Assembly (NCBI RefSeq): GCF_009696045.1 | Contig: NZ_VUMT01000001.1 | Coordinates: 248,001 to 312,000 of the forward strand | Source of the DNA: Velocimicrobium porci | GTDB taxonomy: Bacteria > Bacillota > Clostridia > Lachnospirales > Lachnospiraceae | Direction: 5' to 3' | Length of the DNA stretch: 64,000 nucleotides | Shown here: in pieces, positions 26,536 through 35,038 of the stretch | Numbering within the stretch: the stretch's first letter is position 1 | Layout: the number at the start of each line of letters is the position of its first letter | The notes under the pieces: generated by a model | The model's input: the letters and a program-made list of their open reading frames with translations, nothing else | Databases searched by the model: none | What the model was told of the DNA's origin: nothing | Program-made: the position numbers and the translations under genes

Positions 26536-27255
26536 ATGAAATTACAGCAACTTTACAGTTATACCAGAAAAGCTCTGGATACCTATCATATGATTGAAGC
26601 CCATGACAAAATTGCAATCGGCATTTCAGGCGGTAAAGACAGCCTTACTCTCCTTTATGCACTTGCAGGACTAAAAAAGTTTTATCCCATTCCGTTTGAA
26701 TTAGAGGCAATCAGCGTCCATTTAGGTTATGACGAATTTGACTTGACTGCCATTACCAACCTATGCAACCAGCTCCAAATCCGACACACAATTGTTTTCA
26801 CAGAAATTAGTACAATCATAATGGAAGGAAGAAAAGAACAAAATCCTTGTTCCCTTTGTGCTAAAATGAGAAAAGGAGCATTAAATAACAAGGCAAAAGA
26901 ATTAGGATGCAACAAAATTGCTTATGCACATCATAAAGATGATTTAGTCGAAACAATGCTCCTCTCACTTTTATTCGAAGGACAATTTTATGCATTTCCC
27001 CCTGTCACCCATCTTGAAAGAAGTAACCTGACTGTAATTCGTCCTCTTATGTTCATTAATGAAAAAGATATCAAAGGATTTCAAAATAAATATTATCTTC
27101 CTATATGTAAAAACCCCTGTCCTGTCGATGGACATACAAAAAGGGAATATGCCAAACAACTCATCCGTCAATTAAATCATGACCATCCGGGTGCAAAAGA
27201 CAGGATGTTTCATGCAATTGTAACAGGCAATATTATTGATTGGCCGAATTTATAA
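26536..27255 (+). CDS. TtcA-like PP-loop tRNA sulfurtransferase / ATP pyrophosphatase
   Basis: A 239-residue N-type ATP pyrophosphatase. Seen: IAIGISGGKDSLTLLYAL (PP-loop SGGKDS), the NPCSLCAKMRKGAL cysteine pair that carries an Fe-S cluster or persulfide in TtcA, AHHKDDLVETMLLSLLFEGQ, and a C-terminal NPCPVDGHTKREYAKQL. TtcA makes 2-thiocytidine at tRNA position 32; related subgroups thiolate other bases, so the exact target is open. AAAGGA precedes the ATG at 26536; an ATG 13 codons upstream has no site. Divergent from the DUF362 gene. Confidence 0.85.
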   Translation: MKLQQLYSYTRKALDTYHMIEAHDKIAIGISGGKDSLTLLYALAGLKKFYPIPFELEAISVHLGYDEFDLTAITNLCNQLQIRHTIVFTEISTIIMEGRKEQNPCSLCAKMRKGALNNKAKELGCNKIAYAHHKDDLVETMLLSLLFEGQFYAFPPVTHLERSNLTVIRPLMFINEKDIKGFQNKYYLPICKNPCPVDGHTKREYAKQLIRQLNHDHPGAKDRMFHAIVTGNIIDWPNL

Positions 27256-27347
27256 ATTTATTTATTATAATCTTCTTATGGTTTTTTTATTTTGTCAAGT
27301 ATTGTATTAACTTTTATTATAAAAATCTAAAATATTTATAAAACACC

Positions 27348-27427
27348 TTGACATCCTGATAAATTCACCTATAATATTTACTTACCTTAGTTGATTATTT
27401 CCATACTCAACTATTATTTTTCAACTA
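27348..27427 (+). promoter_or_regulatory. Promoter and likely MarR operator of the exporter operon
   Basis: TTGACA (27348-27353) and TATAAT (27370-27375) with 16-base spacing form a strong promoter. Just downstream TAGTTGA (27388-27394) is inverted as TCAACTA (27407-27413) and TCAACTA occurs again at 27421-27427, ending next to the ribosome site. A MarR dimer bound to these sites would block the promoter and early transcript. The sites are read by eye; binding is inferred. Confidence 0.55.
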
Positions 27428-27443
27428 GAAAGGAGATATTTCA

Positions 27444-27917
27444 TTGGATAAAAAAGAAGCAGCCGAAGAACTTATGCATTGTATGAACCAATTTCGCCTT
27501 CTCAATAAAAAATACCACGTTCACATGGAACTCCCGGCAGCAGAGTTTTTCACAATGGTTGCAATTTACAAGATAACCGAACAAAATAAACAAAAAGAAA
27601 ATCTTATCAACGGAGCAACTACAACACAGGTTGTAAAACTACTTGGCACAACACTATCTGCTGCCTCCAAACTAATGCGAAATTTAGAAGAAAAAAACCT
27701 GATTGAACGTATCGCATGCCCAAGCGACAGACGTGTAACTTATATCCGCTTATCAAACAGTGGGAGTTCTCTTCTGCAATCAGAACGCAACCGGCGAGAC
27801 CAGATTATGACAAAAGTAATTGAACATCTCGGAGATGACAGAGTGGAACAAATGCTTACCACCCTTCACGATATGTATCACTATCTAAGTCAGGAATTGG
27901 AGGAATATCATGATTAA
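27444..27917 (+). CDS. MarR-family transcriptional regulator (TTG start)
   Basis: A 157-residue winged-helix regulator. Seen: GATTTQVVKLLGTTLSAASKLMRNLEEKNLIERIACPSDRRVTYIRLSNSG, the DNA-recognition helix and wing of MarR proteins. It begins at a TTG codon at 27444 that has AGGAG eight bases upstream; there is no nearby ATG in frame that keeps the N-terminal helix. Its stop overlaps the ATG of the first ABC gene by 8 bases, so it is the first gene of a MarR-ABC-ABC operon and most likely its ligand-responsive repressor. Confidence 0.92.
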   Translation: MDKKEAAEELMHCMNQFRLLNKKYHVHMELPAAEFFTMVAIYKITEQNKQKENLINGATTTQVVKLLGTTLSAASKLMRNLEEKNLIERIACPSDRRVTYIRLSNSGSSLLQSERNRRDQIMTKVIEHLGDDRVEQMLTTLHDMYHYLSQELEEYHD

Positions 27918-30195
27918 AATATTAAAATTTGCGAAAAAGCAGTGGTATATTATGATTGCAATTATACTATTGCTTTTTATCCAGGCAAACTGCGAATTGG
28001 CGCTTCCTGAATATACTTCTAATATCGTAGATGTGGGAATTCAATATGGTGGTATTGAAAGACCTATTCCTGAAGTAATCAGAGAAGACTCCTTAAATCA
28101 TCTTTTCTTATTTATGAATGAAAAAGAACGCTCTCTAATTGAAAATTACTACTTAAAATTAGAAAAAAATAAACTGTCACAAGAAGAATATAAAGAATAC
28201 CTTTCAAAGTATCCTGATTTAAAAGATGAAACACTTTATGTTCTCTCTTACAGTAAACTTGGCAATTCAAAAAACGAAAAAAATAAAACATTAGACAAAT
28301 TATCGAACACATTGGTTCCTGCCGAAATACTAATGACAATGCTTACTTCAAACGAAAAAGAAGCAATTGCTATGCAGAAACAAATCTTTCAGTCTATGAA
28401 CTTACCATATAATAAAAATGCTGATCTTTTTCAAATCATTTCTCAGCTTCCTAAAGAAGCCATCATCTCAATCCAAGATGGCATAAAGGAAAAAATGGGA
28501 GATATGTCCGATATGCTTGGCGAATCCATTGCCATAACTTTTGTTCAAAATGAATATAAGACAGTTGGTATTAATTTAGATGAATTCCAAATGAATTATT
28601 TAAAAACAACCGGTATCAAAATGTTAGGTCTTGCCCTTCTTGGCATGGTCATTGCTATTTTAGTTGGCTACCTCGCATCAAAATTAGCTGCCAAGGTAAG
28701 CCGTGATTTGAGAAATAAAGTATTTAAAAAAGTAATTTCTTTCTCCAATAAAGAAATCAATGATTTTTCAACCTCATCCTTAATCACACGATGCACAAAT
28801 GATATACAACAGGTACAGCAGGTTACCGTATTGTTGTTCCGTATGGTTGCCTACGCACCGATTATGGGAATTGGCGGTATTATTAAAGTATTAAAGACAA
28901 ATACTTCTATGGCATGGATTATTGCTGTCGCCGTTGGAGTAATTTTATGTCTGGTTATCGTCTTAATGTCTGTCGCAATGCCAAAATTTAAAAAGATGCA
29001 GTCTTTGTTAGACCGGCTTAATCTGGTGTCCCGTGAAATTTTAACCGGTATCCCTGTCATCCGTGCATTCAGCCGTGAAAAACACGAGGAACAACGATTT
29101 GATACAGCAAGTAAAAATCTTATGAAAACTCAATTATTTACGAATCGTGCAATGGCTCTTATGATGCCTACTATGATGTTTGTTATGAATGGAATTACTG
29201 TATTAATTATCTGGGTTGGCGCAAATGGGATTGATTTAGGAGAATTACAGGTTGGGGATATGATGGCATTTATTACTTATACAATGCAAATCGTTATGTC
29301 CTTCCTTATGATTACTATGGTTTCTGTTATGTTACCAAGAGCTGCTGTTGCCGCAAATCGTATTGATGAAGTTTTAAATAGCGATATTATTATTAAAGAT
29401 GAGGAACACCCTCTTTCTCTTCCTGAAACAATAAAAGGAGAAATTAAATTTAATCATGTACACTTCCGTTATCCAAACGCAGATGAAGATGCTCTCTCTG
29501 ATATTTCTTTTACCGCAAAACCGGGAGAAGTGACTGCAATTATCGGAAGTACCGGGTGTGGAAAATCCACTTTAGTACAATTAATTCCCCGGCTTTATGA
29601 TGTTTCGGAAGGTTCTATCACTTTAGATGGCAACGATATCCGTTCCATTTCTCTCTCAAATTTGAGAGAGAAAATTGGCTATGTTCCACAAAAAGGAATT
29701 TTATTCTCTGGAACAATTGATTCAAATCTCCGTTTTGGTGCACCAAATGCATCAAAGCAACAAATTGAAGAAGCAGCTTCCATTGCTCAGGCAGAAGAAT
29801 TTATCAATACAAAGCCTGAGCGCTATCAAACACCAATTGCCCAGGGTGGTACAAACGTATCCGGTGGACAAAAACAACGACTTGCCATTGCAAGAGCGAT
29901 TGCAAAAAATCCATCCATTTATATCTTTGATGATAGCTTTTCTGCATTAGATTACAAAACAGATATTGCATTACGAAAAGCACTAAATGAAAAAGTATCC
30001 GATGCAACTGTATTAATTGTTGCTCAAAGAATTAGTACCATTATTCATGCAGATAAAATCATCGTATTAGATGAAGGAAAAATTACCGGAATCGGAACCC
30101 ACGAGGAATTACTAAAATCCAATGAAATTTATCAGCAAATCGCAATCAGTCAATTATCGCAGGAAGAATTAGAAAAAGGAAAGGAGGCTCATTAA
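27910..30195 (+). CDS. ABC exporter half-transporter, subunit with degenerate catalytic site
   Basis: A 761-residue TMD-NBD protein of the LmrC/YheI type. After the first helix (~12-32) there is an unusually long segment (~40-225) rich in Lys/Glu and Asn, predicted to lie outside the membrane, before the remaining five helices. The NBD has Walker A GSTGCGKST (546-554), signature VSGGQKQRL (from 650) and Walker B IYIFDDSFSALD, with Asp in place of the catalytic Glu. This is the noncanonical site of a heterodimeric exporter. It pairs with the next gene, two bases downstream. The substrate is unknown; a drug, peptide or lipid efflux role is typical. Confidence 0.92.
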   Translation: MIKILKFAKKQWYIMIAIILLLFIQANCELALPEYTSNIVDVGIQYGGIERPIPEVIREDSLNHLFLFMNEKERSLIENYYLKLEKNKLSQEEYKEYLSKYPDLKDETLYVLSYSKLGNSKNEKNKTLDKLSNTLVPAEILMTMLTSNEKEAIAMQKQIFQSMNLPYNKNADLFQIISQLPKEAIISIQDGIKEKMGDMSDMLGESIAITFVQNEYKTVGINLDEFQMNYLKTTGIKMLGLALLGMVIAILVGYLASKLAAKVSRDLRNKVFKKVISFSNKEINDFSTSSLITRCTNDIQQVQQVTVLLFRMVAYAPIMGIGGIIKVLKTNTSMAWIIAVAVGVILCLVIVLMSVAMPKFKKMQSLLDRLNLVSREILTGIPVIRAFSREKHEEQRFDTASKNLMKTQLFTNRAMALMMPTMMFVMNGITVLIIWVGANGIDLGELQVGDMMAFITYTMQIVMSFLMITMVSVMLPRAAVAANRIDEVLNSDIIIKDEEHPLSLPETIKGEIKFNHVHFRYPNADEDALSDISFTAKPGEVTAIIGSTGCGKSTLVQLIPRLYDVSEGSITLDGNDIRSISLSNLREKIGYVPQKGILFSGTIDSNLRFGAPNASKQQIEEAASIAQAEEFINTKPERYQTPIAQGGTNVSGGQKQRLAIARAIAKNPSIYIFDDSFSALDYKTDIALRKALNEKVSDATVLIVAQRISTIIHADKIIVLDEGKITGIGTHEELLKSNEIYQQIAISQLSQEELEKGKEAH

Positions 30196-30196
30196 T

Positions 30197-32059
30197 ATGA
30201 CACCAAAAAAAGGTTTTATGGGACATGGAAAGCCCGTTTTTGGGGAAACGGCAAAGGATTTTAATGGAACACTAAAAAAATTAGTTTCCTATCTAAGCAA
30301 CTATTATGCGGCAATTGTTGCTGTTATTATATTTACAATTGGAAGCACTTTATTTAATATTATTGGTCCAAAAGTACTCGGCAAAGCAACAACTGAAATT
30401 TTCAATGGTCTAATAAGTAAAGTAAATGGTGGAAGTGGTATCGACTTTGATGCGATATTAAAAATTCTCCTAATTCTTTTAGCTTTATACGCAGCAAGTA
30501 TGCTATTCGGTTATATACAAGGTTTTATCATGACAGGAATATCACAAAAAATGGCATTCCGGCTAAGAAAAGAATTATCAGAAAAAATAAATCGCCTTCC
30601 TATGAATTACTATGATACCAAAACATATGGCGAGATTTTATCGCGAATTACAAATGATGTAGATACATTGGGAATGAGCCTTAATCAGACAATGACCCAG
30701 TTAATCAGTTCAATCGCAACCTTAATCGGTGTATTAGTCATGATGCTTTCAATCAGTCCCTTAATGACTCTAATCGCGATTCTAATTCTTCCTATTTCAG
30801 CAGGACTAATTGGATTTGTAGTAAAACATTCTCAAAAATACTTTATGAGACAGCAAGAATATCTTGGTCATGTAAATGGTCAGGTAGAAGAAGCCTTTGG
30901 TGGTCACAATGTAATTAAACTGTTTAATCATGAAGAAGCTGTACTAAACGATTTTACAGAAACGAATGAAATATTATACCAGTCCGCTTGGAAGTCCCAA
31001 TTTTTATCTGGTATGATGCATCCTATTATGTCATTTGTCGGAAATCTTGGCTATGTTGCCGTTGCCGTTGTCGGCGGATATTTAAATATAAAAAAAGTAA
31101 TTGAAGTTGGTGATATTCAATCGTTCATCCAATATGTACGACAATTTACACAACCGGTTGCACAGATTGCACAAATCTCCAATATGTTACAGTCTACAAT
31201 GGCTGCTGCTGAACGTGTATTTGAATTTTTAGAAGAAACAGAAGAAGAACAAACTGCAAAAAATCATGCCACTCTAGTTGATAGCAAAAGCCAAACGCTT
31301 AGAAATGTTACTCCAGATGACTTAATCGGAACTGTAACATTTAATCACGTAAAATTTGGATATCAGCCAAACAAAATTATTATCAATGATTTTAGTGCAT
31401 CAGTAAAACAAGGCCAAAAAATTGCAATCGTTGGTCCTACCGGTGCAGGTAAAACAACAATGGTTAAGCTTCTTATGAGATTTTACGATACCACAGCAGG
31501 TCAGATTTTAATTGATGGATATAACATTAGGGATTTTGACCGAAGTGAACTCCGTCAGGCTTTTGGAATGGTTCTTCAAGACACCTGGTTATTCAAAGGT
31601 ACAATTATGGAAAATATTCGTTACGGTAGACTAGATGCAACTGACGAAGAGGTTATTGAAGCTGCAAAAGCTGCTCATGCACATCACTTTATACAAACAC
31701 TTCCTGGCGGATACCAGATGGAGCTAAACGAAGAAGCTTCCAACGTATCTCAAGGTCAAAAACAGCTTCTTACAATTGCCCGTGCAATACTGGCAGATAA
31801 TAAGATTTTAATTTTAGATGAAGCAACAAGCTCGGTTGATACAAGAACAGAAGTTCAGATTCAAAAAGCAATGGATAACCTAATGATGGGGCGAACCAGT
31901 TTCATTATTGCCCACCGTCTCTCAACAATCCGAAATGCAGACTTAATCCTTGTATTAAAGGATGGTGACATTATTGAACAAGGAAACCATGACGCATTAA
32001 TGAAACAACATGGATTTTATGCTAATTTATATAATTCTCAATTTGAAGAAACCGCTTAA
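30197..32059 (+). CDS. ABC exporter half-transporter, catalytic partner subunit
   Basis: A 620-residue TMD-NBD protein of the LmrD/YheH type with six helices in ~35-330. The NBD has Walker A GPTGAGKTT (413-421), a variant signature VSQGQKQLL (from 516), and an intact Walker B ILILDEATSSVD (D541, E542). The changes are complementary to those of the upstream subunit: this one supplies the good Walker B and that one the good LSGGQ-like signature, giving one working and one weak ATP site, as in TM287/288 and LmrCD. Coexpressed with the MarR gene. Confidence 0.93.
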   Translation: MTPKKGFMGHGKPVFGETAKDFNGTLKKLVSYLSNYYAAIVAVIIFTIGSTLFNIIGPKVLGKATTEIFNGLISKVNGGSGIDFDAILKILLILLALYAASMLFGYIQGFIMTGISQKMAFRLRKELSEKINRLPMNYYDTKTYGEILSRITNDVDTLGMSLNQTMTQLISSIATLIGVLVMMLSISPLMTLIAILILPISAGLIGFVVKHSQKYFMRQQEYLGHVNGQVEEAFGGHNVIKLFNHEEAVLNDFTETNEILYQSAWKSQFLSGMMHPIMSFVGNLGYVAVAVVGGYLNIKKVIEVGDIQSFIQYVRQFTQPVAQIAQISNMLQSTMAAAERVFEFLEETEEEQTAKNHATLVDSKSQTLRNVTPDDLIGTVTFNHVKFGYQPNKIIINDFSASVKQGQKIAIVGPTGAGKTTMVKLLMRFYDTTAGQILIDGYNIRDFDRSELRQAFGMVLQDTWLFKGTIMENIRYGRLDATDEEVIEAAKAAHAHHFIQTLPGGYQMELNEEASNVSQGQKQLLTIARAILADNKILILDEATSSVDTRTEVQIQKAMDNLMMGRTSFIIAHRLSTIRNADLILVLKDGDIIEQGNHDALMKQHGFYANLYNSQFEETA

Positions 32060-32074
32060 TCCTTTTTATATAGT

Positions 32075-32104
32075 CCCGCTTATCATTATTGCCTGATAAG
32101 CGGG
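32075..32104. terminator. Hairpin between the ABC exporter and mcrC
   Basis: CCCGCTTATC (32075-32084) is the exact complement of GATAAGCGGG (32095-32104), with a 10-base loop. No long T-run follows on +; on - it is followed by ACTATATAAAAAGG. It sits between convergent genes and probably ends transcription on one or both strands. Confidence 0.6.
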
Positions 32105-32164
32105 ATATATTATCTTAAAATTTCCAAAAAACTTTCTCCATATTTTTCATATTTAAATTTTCCT

Positions 32165-33466
32165 TTACTCAATCTCCTTTCTAATGCTTTCTAACGTTTG
32201 GTCCATATGAAGCAAATCAACCCAAACCACTTTAATTTCAACGTTATTTTTTGAATTAAAAATAATCTCTTCCTGTAATTTTTCTCTTTTTGGATACAAC
32301 ATAAGAACTTTTTTCGCCTGATATCGAACTCCATACGCAAACATTTGATAGATATCATCTTGAGTAATTCCGTAATTTCTCTTTTCTATGTTTAAAAGTT
32401 TCCATTTTGTATCTAAAAGGATAAGTTTTTTTCCCTTCCAAATAGCAATGTCTGGAATTAATTCGAAGCACCCTTTCATTTCCTCACAATTCGTTTTTAA
32501 CGAATTACTCCTTATTTCTAATAAATAAGTACCTTTTATTTGTGTTTTTACAGTATATTGTTTCTTATAAAAAAATTGATAAATCTGTTTTGCTACATAT
32601 TGTTCAAATAATTGATCCATTGGAAAAAATAAAGATAAAAATTTTTCATTTCCATAAAACATCCCAAACTTCTTTCGATTAAGAAAAATCTGACACCACT
32701 CTAAAACCGTATTATATCTTTTACTACTTCGGTCTTTTTTGCATAATCCAAAATCTTTTTCAACTTGAAAAGAAGGATCAATCTGATAAAAATAAGAAAG
32801 AAGTCTTTTTATTCTAGCCTTATTTTTCGAATCAGCTACCTTATTTACTTTTAATAAAGTAGCTTTTATCAACCGATTTTCCGGTCTGTCTTCATTAAAT
32901 ACATCTTTTTCGACATAAAAATGTTCTTGATGCACTGAATTTTTCGTAATCTGTTTTGAAAATAAAAGTTTTCCCTTTAAAAAATTTTCGTTAGACTCCT
33001 CCAAATGGTATTCGGAACTCAGTCCCTGTTTTACAAGAATTTCTGTTTCTTTTAAAAAAATTGTGATAAACCACCAAAAAAAACCATTCTTTTCCGCCTG
33101 TAAAGAAGCCTTCTCTACTTTTTTAATCGGAAGCTTCCAAACCTCCATAAGCATTTGAAGAAAGATTTTGCGATTTTCTTTATGTAAAGTATGATCTTCT
33201 ACTATTTTCGGTAAAATTTCAATTCCTACTCCGTTTTTTAATAAAAACGTTCCAACATAATTAGTCGCTTGTATAACCGTACCAACTCTTCTTTTTTGTG
33301 TAACCAGAAAAAAAGTCTGTATTTTGTTTTTCTCAATCGGATACGCCAAAATGCAATCTAAAAGAAGATCAAATATCTTAGACGGAAGAGGACAATATCT
33401 AGAATCCTCTGTTACCTTTTCTCTTGTAAAGTATTCATATTCACAAATTGAATATACTTTTTTCAT
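32165..33466 (-). CDS. mcrC: McrC-like nuclease subunit of a McrBC restriction system
   Basis: A 433-residue protein that would supply the DNA-cutting subunit for the adjacent McrB. Seen: N-terminal beta-rich domain with GTFLLKNGVGIEILPKI, FNEDRPENRLIKATL in the middle, and a C-terminal PD-(D/E)xK nuclease core, FELIPDIAIWKGKKLILLDTKWK, followed by ITQDDIYQMFAYG. The start at 33466 has AAAGGGG six bases upstream; two in-frame ATGs lie just before it. McrBC systems cut DNA carrying modified cytosine (or other marks) after GTP-driven translocation. No methylase or other restriction gene is next to it. Confidence 0.9.
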   Translation of the reverse strand: MKKVYSICEYEYFTREKVTEDSRYCPLPSKIFDLLLDCILAYPIEKNKIQTFFLVTQKRRVGTVIQATNYVGTFLLKNGVGIEILPKIVEDHTLHKENRKIFLQMLMEVWKLPIKKVEKASLQAEKNGFFWWFITIFLKETEILVKQGLSSEYHLEESNENFLKGKLLFSKQITKNSVHQEHFYVEKDVFNEDRPENRLIKATLLKVNKVADSKNKARIKRLLSYFYQIDPSFQVEKDFGLCKKDRSSKRYNTVLEWCQIFLNRKKFGMFYGNEKFLSLFFPMDQLFEQYVAKQIYQFFYKKQYTVKTQIKGTYLLEIRSNSLKTNCEEMKGCFELIPDIAIWKGKKLILLDTKWKLLNIEKRNYGITQDDIYQMFAYGVRYQAKKVLMLYPKREKLQEEIIFNSKNNVEIKVVWVDLLHMDQTLESIRKEIE

Positions 33467-33496
33467 CTGCATCCCCTTTACGTGAAACATATATTT

Positions 33497-34996
33497 TTAA
33501 ATAATTTTTTTATATGCCTCAATCATATCAAAAGCCTTTTCATTTACTTGATAATATATCAAATCATCGGTTTCTAAATCATTTTCTCCTTTAAAAAGAG
33601 TCTGTTCAACCTCTTCTGCCCAAATCATCTGCTCATTTTTTAGTTTTCCATTATCTCCTAAAACAAGACGAATTTTTTCATAATCATCATAAAAATATTC
33701 CTGTAAAAGCGGTAATATTGTAAAGCGAAAAATTCTTTTCAACGTTTCAATCGAACACTTCCCTTTCTGTTTTAATACCATGAAATAAGAATGACCAATC
33801 GTATGCTCTCTGTCATACAAAACTGCTATCCTTTTGTTAATAACCTCAAGTAGTTTATCTATCTCTACTCCCTCTACTACTACATCTTGAAGCAACGAAC
33901 AGTCCGGAAGTCGTTCCAAAAAATGAAATCTCCTTCTTAACGCAGTATCCATTAACGCAATCGAACGATCTGCTGTATTCATTGTACCAACAACATATAC
34001 ATTTTCCGGCACACCAAATAAGCGTCCCGAATAAGGCAGTCTTGTTTTTAACCCTTCCTTTTTTCCTAACCTTTTTTCAGGTTCTAAAAGTGTAATCAGT
34101 TCCCCAAATATTTTAGAAATATTCCCTCTATTAATTTCATCAATTACAAACACATATTTTTTCGTTTCTTGCTTTGTTTTATTTCGTTCTACAATTTTCA
34201 AGATATCTGCTGCATTCATATGATTTAAACGATAAACTGTCGATAAAGTCATACACTTTCTATCATTCAATTCATAAATATCTTCTCGTATCCCTTTAAT
34301 CAACCATTTTACTTTTCTCTGCCTTTTATACTGTTCATAAAAATCAACCCATTCATACTCTCCTGTTACAATCCCGATTGCATCAACAATACGCTCTTTA
34401 TAACAAGACATAACAATATCACCAATCTGCATTTTATTTATAAATGAATTTAGTACGTTGCTTCCACCATATGTATACTCTTTAACCTTATCAATATCTT
34501 CTCCATACTCATCCCATCCAATCCGTATATGACCATGTTCCATACACTCTGTTCTTATATCATTTTCTCCTGCTTTGCAAAGAGAAACCTTCCAAATAGT
34601 TGGGTTCTCGCGAATTTCATATTCTCCATCCGATATGACAGTAGAAAGCTCTGCCTGCTCACAAAATTTTTGAAAGATTCCCTTTTCTACTTTAAATGGC
34701 AGTTCTTTTTCAATGGGGTCCTCTTCATCAACAACCGGCCGAATTCCCTCAATAAATTCTTCATAGCCATACGACTGGTGAAATGTTGTAAATCCAATCT
34801 GTCCTTTCTTTTTATAACTTTGATACCGCTCCATAACGCTGTCAAAGCTCTCATTCTTGATATCAGACAATGTCTTATTTTCAATAATTGCAACCGCAAA
34901 ATAGACAGTTTCATACGTTTTTCCAGTTCCAGGTGGTCCATACAAAATATAATTTTTTTCAGGATATAGTTCTCTCTCTCCCAGTTTTATTCCCAT
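33497..34996 (-). CDS. mcrB: McrB-like AAA+ GTPase with an inserted EVE/PUA-like domain
   Basis: A 499-residue motor subunit. Walker A GPPGTGKT is at residues 20-27, only 19 residues from the start, so the usual N-terminal DNA-binding domain is absent. QIGFTTFHQSYGYEEFIEGIRP follows. Residues ~125-270 then leave the AAA+ pattern and contain IWKVSLCKAG, HIRIGWDEYG, LNSFINKMQIGDIVMSCYK, DAIGIVTGEYEW and VKWLIKG, which resemble an EVE/PUA-like reader of modified bases. The AAA+ core resumes at YVFVIDEINRGNISKIFGEL (~280), then TMNTADRSIALMDTALRRRF. The insert therefore sits between Walker A and Walker B. The EVE assignment is by motif pattern only. Confidence 0.9.
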   Translation of the reverse strand: MGIKLGERELYPEKNYILYGPPGTGKTYETVYFAVAIIENKTLSDIKNESFDSVMERYQSYKKKGQIGFTTFHQSYGYEEFIEGIRPVVDEEDPIEKELPFKVEKGIFQKFCEQAELSTVISDGEYEIRENPTIWKVSLCKAGENDIRTECMEHGHIRIGWDEYGEDIDKVKEYTYGGSNVLNSFINKMQIGDIVMSCYKERIVDAIGIVTGEYEWVDFYEQYKRQRKVKWLIKGIREDIYELNDRKCMTLSTVYRLNHMNAADILKIVERNKTKQETKKYVFVIDEINRGNISKIFGELITLLEPEKRLGKKEGLKTRLPYSGRLFGVPENVYVVGTMNTADRSIALMDTALRRRFHFLERLPDCSLLQDVVVEGVEIDKLLEVINKRIAVLYDREHTIGHSYFMVLKQKGKCSIETLKRIFRFTILPLLQEYFYDDYEKIRLVLGDNGKLKNEQMIWAEEVEQTLFKGENDLETDDLIYYQVNEKAFDMIEAYKKII

Positions 34997-35038
34997 ACAT
35001 ATTTTCCTTTCCCTTCGTTATTACCTTTAACTTAACCT

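Noticed and set aside
32165-34996. McrBC as part of a defence island, prophage or integrated element
   Set aside because: No integrase, transposase, tRNA junction, methylase or other defence gene nearby; base composition by eye resembles the neighbours.
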